DNA from: JBBDYH01 sp040901795
GTDB taxonomy: Bacteria; Planctomycetota; Planctomycetia; Pirellulales; JALHPA01
Reading direction: 5' to 3'
Length of the DNA: 64,000 nt
Assembly: GCA_040901795.1 (NCBI GenBank)
Contig: JBBDYH010000090.1
Span: 48,979 to 112,978 of the forward strand
Numbering within the stretch: the stretch's first letter is position 1; every line of letters starts with the position of its first letter. A program made the translations under genes and the position numbers. Of this stretch, positions 60,461 to 64,000 are shown piece by piece. Under the pieces are notes generated by a model that ran no database searches, had not been told where the DNA came from, and saw nothing but the letters and a program-made list of their open reading frames with translations.

Positions 60461-61650
60461 TATTCGCCGCTTTCGCGGGTGACCGGCTCCATGATCTTGG
60501 TGTTCCGCTCGACCGCCAACACGACTGTCCGCTGTTCGACGCCGTCCTTGGTGCAAGCCAAGATGGGAATCACCTGCCGGCGATTGGGCAGGTCGAACCG
60601 CACATGAAACGTGCCGTCCGGCTGAACCTTGATGGGTTCGCCCTGCATGGTGACGTGAGCGCCGGTCTGCGTGGCGCCGTGGATGACAATCTCGGCATCG
60701 ATATCGAAGCGGAAGTCCCTTTCGCGCGGCAGAAGCCCATCGGCGCCGTTGCCGTAACGGTTCGCCGTGGGAGAGCCCATCGGCCGCCGCATCCGTTCTT
60801 CGAACAGCTCTTGCAATTCGGCGCTGCTGCCTTCCACCGAATAGCCGCCGCTCATCGCGTAGATCTTATCGCAGTCGCGCGCGATGTCGCCCCAATGTGC
60901 GTCCAGCGAATCGCCGGCGGTGGCGGCGGGTGTGGTGACGGTGTTGCTGCGGGCGAGTGAGTAGAACCGCCCCTTGGCGCTCAAATACCCAATCTCAACG
61001 CGGTAGCTCTGCGGCGCTTCTTTGACGTCGATGTACCAGTTCTTTACGCCGCCATGGACGGGAATATCTCGAATCACGCGCTCCGACGAGGTACTCGCTC
61101 CGGCATTGGTGACATGGAACAACCGCAAGACGGGGCGGGCGGTGTGCCAATCCTGACCCATCGCGACTTGAGCGCGCTGGATGCTCTGTGCGGCCAGCTC
61201 CCAGCACGCGTGTAACCAAAACGGCCCACGGACCATGAGCACCAGCCGGTCCTTGACCGAACCGTTGATGTTGTGGACGGCGCCGTTGCTTCTGGCTTGG
61301 CCATTGGCTGTCGCCAAATCCTTCGAGCGCAGCATCTGCGCCTTGGCTTCCTCCAGTCGCTTGATCAGCCGCGAGTTCTTCACAACTTTGGTGCTGGTCG
61401 CCGTCACGCGAGACGTACGAGCCGCGGCGCTCAACTTGCGCCGATCAGATGCTAGTGAAACGCTCGGACGTCGAACCGGAGCAATCTGCTTTTTGGCCGA
61501 CACGCGAGCAGCGGAACGCCGCTTTGCCGCGCTCACAAGCACTGCCACGAGTTGATCTTTCCGCATGGCATGCCAGCCGCTAACGCCGCGCTGTTTCGCC
61601 ATTTTGGCAAGATCTTTGAGCGAATAGGCCCGAAGCGAAGATGCGGTCAT
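60460..61650 (-). CDS. DUF4912 protein with Rho-N-like lead
   Basis: 396 residues from MTASSLRAYS, with GGGAGG about ten bases upstream. Residues about 5-45 (YSLKDLAKMAKQRGVSGWHAM) resemble the Rho N-terminal/SAP-like helix-turn motif that binds nucleic acid. A basic linker (about 46-120) follows, then the DUF4912 domain (about 130-240; FWLHACWELAAQSI and NWYIDVKE). The C-terminal part (about 310-390) has IVIHGATQTGAHVTMQG and FDLPNRRQVIP. The role of the family is not known. Confidence 0.8.
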   Translation of the reverse strand: MTASSLRAYSLKDLAKMAKQRGVSGWHAMRKDQLVAVLVSAAKRRSAARVSAKKQIAPVRRPSVSLASDRRKLSAAARTSRVTATSTKVVKNSRLIKRLEEAKAQMLRSKDLATANGQARSNGAVHNINGSVKDRLVLMVRGPFWLHACWELAAQSIQRAQVAMGQDWHTARPVLRLFHVTNAGASTSSERVIRDIPVHGGVKNWYIDVKEAPQSYRVEIGYLSAKGRFYSLARSNTVTTPAATAGDSLDAHWGDIARDCDKIYAMSGGYSVEGSSAELQELFEERMRRPMGSPTANRYGNGADGLLPRERDFRFDIDAEIVIHGATQTGAHVTMQGEPIKVQPDGTFHVRFDLPNRRQVIPILACTKDGVEQRTVVLAVERNTKIMEPVTRESGE

Positions 61651-62378
61651 TGATGGACTACCTCCCAGGCGCTTACCAGCGCCCCACATAACTAGAGAGC
61701 ATCGTCCCTGACCCGTTCATCCGGCCCTGCAGCAATCCCTAACTAACAGGTGGGGCGCCCCGCAAGGGCGCACTTTGTACACGACTGACCCCCTCCCTCG
61801 TTAGGTGTCAGTTTACCGAAACCTCGCTAAGACAGGAAACGCCCTGACGCCGTATCTGAACCCGCAAGAGTCCAGGTGCCCGGAATTCTGGCGAATTCCG
61901 CTCGTATCGGACGAACCCATCAATCTGAGTTTACCGGAAATAGCGGGGAAACGCAACGATCAAGGTGCATTTTAGGGATAGTGAGGCGCATTCGATCTCG
62001 CTGTAAACGCTTGCTAGCAAAGTGCTTGAATTGCTGTGAACCTGCCTGAAGCGAATGCCGCCGACTTTTCGCGCTGCCATATCCAACGACCGCGGAGCGG
62101 ACGCGATCCAATTCGGTACATTCGTTCCGACGAAAAACCAATCGCACAACTGCCGTATGGAGGCCAACTTCCGGCGTTTAATCGACTTTGTGAAAAAAAA
62201 CACGAATTCGGCTGCGCGGCTAATTGACAGCAGTCCGAACGGTCCATTACAGTACGTCCACGGATCGGTTTCACTGCCCGCCATAACCCGTCTGGAGTGC
62301 GGATTTGTCGTAAGGCTTTCTCGGGGCGATTGTTAGCTCTGATGGCGCGCCTGGAGACAAGGTTCTGGGGTGTATCTG
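61651..62378. other. Divergent gap between the DUF4912 gene and the ATP synthase operon
   Basis: About 730 bases with a lower GC content than the genes. It should contain the promoters of both neighbours. Short frames on both strands (such as 61931-62284 minus and 62055-62336 plus) overlap each other and lack motifs. I see no hairpin-plus-T-run and no RNA gene. Confidence 0.5.
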
Positions 62379-62654
62379 ATGGCGGCTCCTGAGGACCGAC
62401 GATCGCCTATGGCCGTCGCCCTGGAATGGGTGTCGCGAATTACGGCTGTTGCGCTGACCATGGTGCTGCCCGGACTGCTGGGCTATTGGCTCGATGGGAA
62501 GTTCGACACCCGTTTCCTCGCGCCGGCGGGTTTTGTGTTTGGAATTGTGGCGGGTATGTGGTCCCTGTTGGTGCTGACTGGAGCAGTACCAGGTAAGTCG
62601 CGCCGGACGAAGGGTAGCCGGCCGGGCAAGAATCAGGAAAACCAGCAAACGTGA
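62379..62654 (+). CDS. AtpZ/AtpI-type small membrane protein
   Basis: 91 residues from an ATG; a GTG three codons earlier is an alternative start. Two membrane helices (about 20-38 and 46-65) and the segment LPGLLGYWLDGKF fit the ATPase gene 1 family, thought to help assemble the rotor ring or carry Mg2+. It is followed by an overlapping gene (GTGA) and then atpB. Confidence 0.8.
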   Translation: MAAPEDRRSPMAVALEWVSRITAVALTMVLPGLLGYWLDGKFDTRFLAPAGFVFGIVAGMWSLLVLTGAVPGKSRRTKGSRPGKNQENQQT

Positions 62655-63097
62655 GCCAGGTTCCCGCAGCCAGCGATATGGGGTCAAGGCCGATCGGCCG
62701 CTTGGGCTTACGCGCCGCGCATGGTGTTTTGGCGGGGGCAATGCTCAGCTCCTGCGCCCTTCTCACTTACTTTTACGCCTGGCCGATGTATGGCCGCGAC
62801 GGCGTGGTCGCCTCGCTGTCGGCTGCCGCGGTTTGTTGGGCGGGAGCCGGGCTCGCGATGACGGCAAGCACGCTCATGCGAGAGCCGGAACGTGCTTTGG
62901 CTTTGACTGCGGTCGGAATGGCGCTGCGCATGGGCTTGCCGTTGGTTGCGGTCATGGTGGTGATGCTCCCAGGCGGCCCGCTGGCTCAGGCCGGGTTCGT
63001 GATTTGTATTCTGGCGTACTATCTCGTCGCGCTGGTGGTTGAAACATGGCTGACGGTGAAGCTGGTATCGATGCGCTGGCGCGCGGAGGCGCATTGA
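62651..63097 (+). CDS. Membrane protein in the AtpI position of the ATP synthase operon
   Basis: 148 residues from a GTG start that overlaps the previous stop by four bases. It has four predicted membrane helices and a short polar tail. It is in the place of atpI and has a similar length and layout, but I see no diagnostic motif. Its position argues for a role in ATP synthase assembly. Confidence 0.65.
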   Translation: MSQVPAASDMGSRPIGRLGLRAAHGVLAGAMLSSCALLTYFYAWPMYGRDGVVASLSAAAVCWAGAGLAMTASTLMREPERALALTAVGMALRMGLPLVAVMVVMLPGGPLAQAGFVICILAYYLVALVVETWLTVKLVSMRWRAEAH

Positions 63098-63100
63098 TTC

Positions 63101-63994
63101 ATGGCGGAGAACCCCTTCGATCCGTCCCATCTGTTTGGGCATGTTCAAGATGCCGAGCACTTCGAAGTGCCGCGGTTGCTTGCGCGCGACGGAAAGATTG
63201 AGATACCCCAGCCGATAACGCTCGAGCACCCAATTGTCGAGCGGCATGGGATTGTCGAGCCCCTCGATCTGCGACTCACTAAGTTCATGGTGTTGGAAGT
63301 GGTGGTGGCCATCTTGCTGTCAGTGATCTTCATCCGCCTGGCCAGCCGTGCGTCGCGCGAGCACCGCCCTCGCGGCAAGGGCTGGAACCTGTTCGAGGGA
63401 ATGTTGGTGTTCATTCGCGATCAGGTAGCGCGGCCATCAATTGCCCATGACCCCCACCATTATCACGAGGCCGATAAGTTCCTGCCGTTCTTATGGACGA
63501 TGTTCTTTTTTGTGCTGGCGTGTAACCTGTTTGGGTTGCTTCCCTGGCTCGGCTCCGCCACAGGTTCGTTGGCTACGACTGGCGCCTTGGCAATCATCAC
63601 GTTCCTGACCGTGGTCGGCGCCGGGATGGCGAAGATGGGACCCGTCGGATTCTGGATTGGCCAGGTGCCGCATATGGAGTTGCCGCCGGTGATGGCGGTC
63701 TTGCTCAAGCCCATGGTATTCGTGATTGAAGTGATGGGATTGTTGATCCGGCACTTTGTGTTGGCGGTTCGTTTGCTGGCCAATATGATGGCGGGCCACC
63801 TGGTGTTGGCCGTCATCGTGGCCTTTATCTCGGCGGCGGCCAAAGGCTGGATCGTATGGACTTCGGTCACATTTTTCAGCGTGCTGGGCGCCACTGCCTT
63901 GAGTTTGTTGGAGTTATTTGTCGCGTTTTTGCAAGCTTACATCTTCACCTTTCTGTCGGCCCTGTTCATTGGCATGGCGACTCACGAGCATTAG
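63101..63994 (+). CDS. atpB: ATP synthase F0 subunit a
   Basis: 297 residues, complete, with the stop six bases before the window edge. It forms the proton path next to the c-ring. The essential Arg lies in LAVRLLANMMAGHLVL, and the C-terminal helix carries LLELFVAFLQAYIFTFLSALF. Five or more membrane helices are visible. The N-terminal 60 residues are polar and longer than in E. coli. The gene starts four bases after the previous one ends. The rest of the operon must continue past the window. Confidence 0.96.
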   Translation: MAENPFDPSHLFGHVQDAEHFEVPRLLARDGKIEIPQPITLEHPIVERHGIVEPLDLRLTKFMVLEVVVAILLSVIFIRLASRASREHRPRGKGWNLFEGMLVFIRDQVARPSIAHDPHHYHEADKFLPFLWTMFFFVLACNLFGLLPWLGSATGSLATTGALAIITFLTVVGAGMAKMGPVGFWIGQVPHMELPPVMAVLLKPMVFVIEVMGLLIRHFVLAVRLLANMMAGHLVLAVIVAFISAAAKGWIVWTSVTFFSVLGATALSLLELFVAFLQAYIFTFLSALFIGMATHEH

Positions 63995-64000
63995 CCTCGC

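Noticed and set aside
61931..62336. Overlapping short frames on both strands before the ATP synthase genes
   Set aside because: They overlap each other, have no ribosome binding site or motif, and lie in a lower-GC spacer that probably holds promoters.

Overview
The window looks like a chromosome segment from a planctomycete, probably of the Pirellulales type. The reasons are: several giant secreted proteins carrying the planctomycete-style N-terminal motif (variants of LExRxLLA), dockerin-like C-termini, a nine-gene block with MoxR, DUF58, two von Willebrand proteins and a DUF4175 protein, an NPCBM-domain protein, an enlarged TatC, a high-GC background, and many dispersed palindromes. A 100-N gap shows that this is a draft or metagenome-derived assembly. 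No taxon was tested by any search.

Layout. 0.4-2.6 kb: surface protein 1 (minus). 2.9-3.8 kb: short-chain dehydrogenase. 4.1-5.7 kb: guaA. 6.0-10.9 kb: surface protein 2, with nine tandem CSPG-type repeats. 12.2-20.7 kb: surface protein 3, about 2850 residues, followed by two strong hairpins. 21-22.6 kb: methyltransferase. 22.8-23.0 kb: tRNA-Ile(GAT) and tRNA-Ala(TGC). 23.0-23.5 kb: DUF892 ferritin-like protein. 23.8-27.3 kb: surface protein 4, a metzincin-type protease with CAP and dockerin regions. 28.0-31.4 kb: pepP-like, accB, accC (minus). 31.5-34.1 kb: CDF cation transporter, larB, nnrD (plus). 34.3-50.4 kb: nine collinear minus-strand genes (PQQ-type propeller protein, MoxR, DUF58, BatA/VWA, VWA, DUF4175, small secreted protein, prenyltransferase-fold protein, NPCBM protein). 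50.7-52.0 kb: tatC. 52.1-52.5 kb: a PII protein. 53.2-54.8 kb: motA-motB. 55.0-55.6 kb: NYN-domain protein. 56.1-56.8 kb: small HELGH protein. 56.8-59.5 kb: sugar isomerase-like, larE, UVR-motif protein. 59.7-60.4 kb: a REP-associated Y1 transposase bracketed by two near-identical 57-bp palindromes. 60.5-61.65 kb: DUF4912 protein. 62.4-64 kb: start of the F-type ATP synthase operon (atpZ/atpI-like genes, atpB).

How the parts relate. The four surface proteins are built from a shared kit. Proteins 1 and 3 share an N-terminal amidotransferase-like domain, 1 and 2 share a C-terminal Asp/Gly-rich domain, 3 and 4 share a pre-dockerin plus dockerin tail, and 1, 2 and 3 share CSPG repeats. The MoxR block has the content expected of a chaperone/VWA system acting at the cell envelope. 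larB and larE belong to one cofactor pathway but lie 25 kb apart. Several families of short palindromes sit in gene gaps, including gaps inside apparent operons. One family matches the palindromes that flank the transposase.
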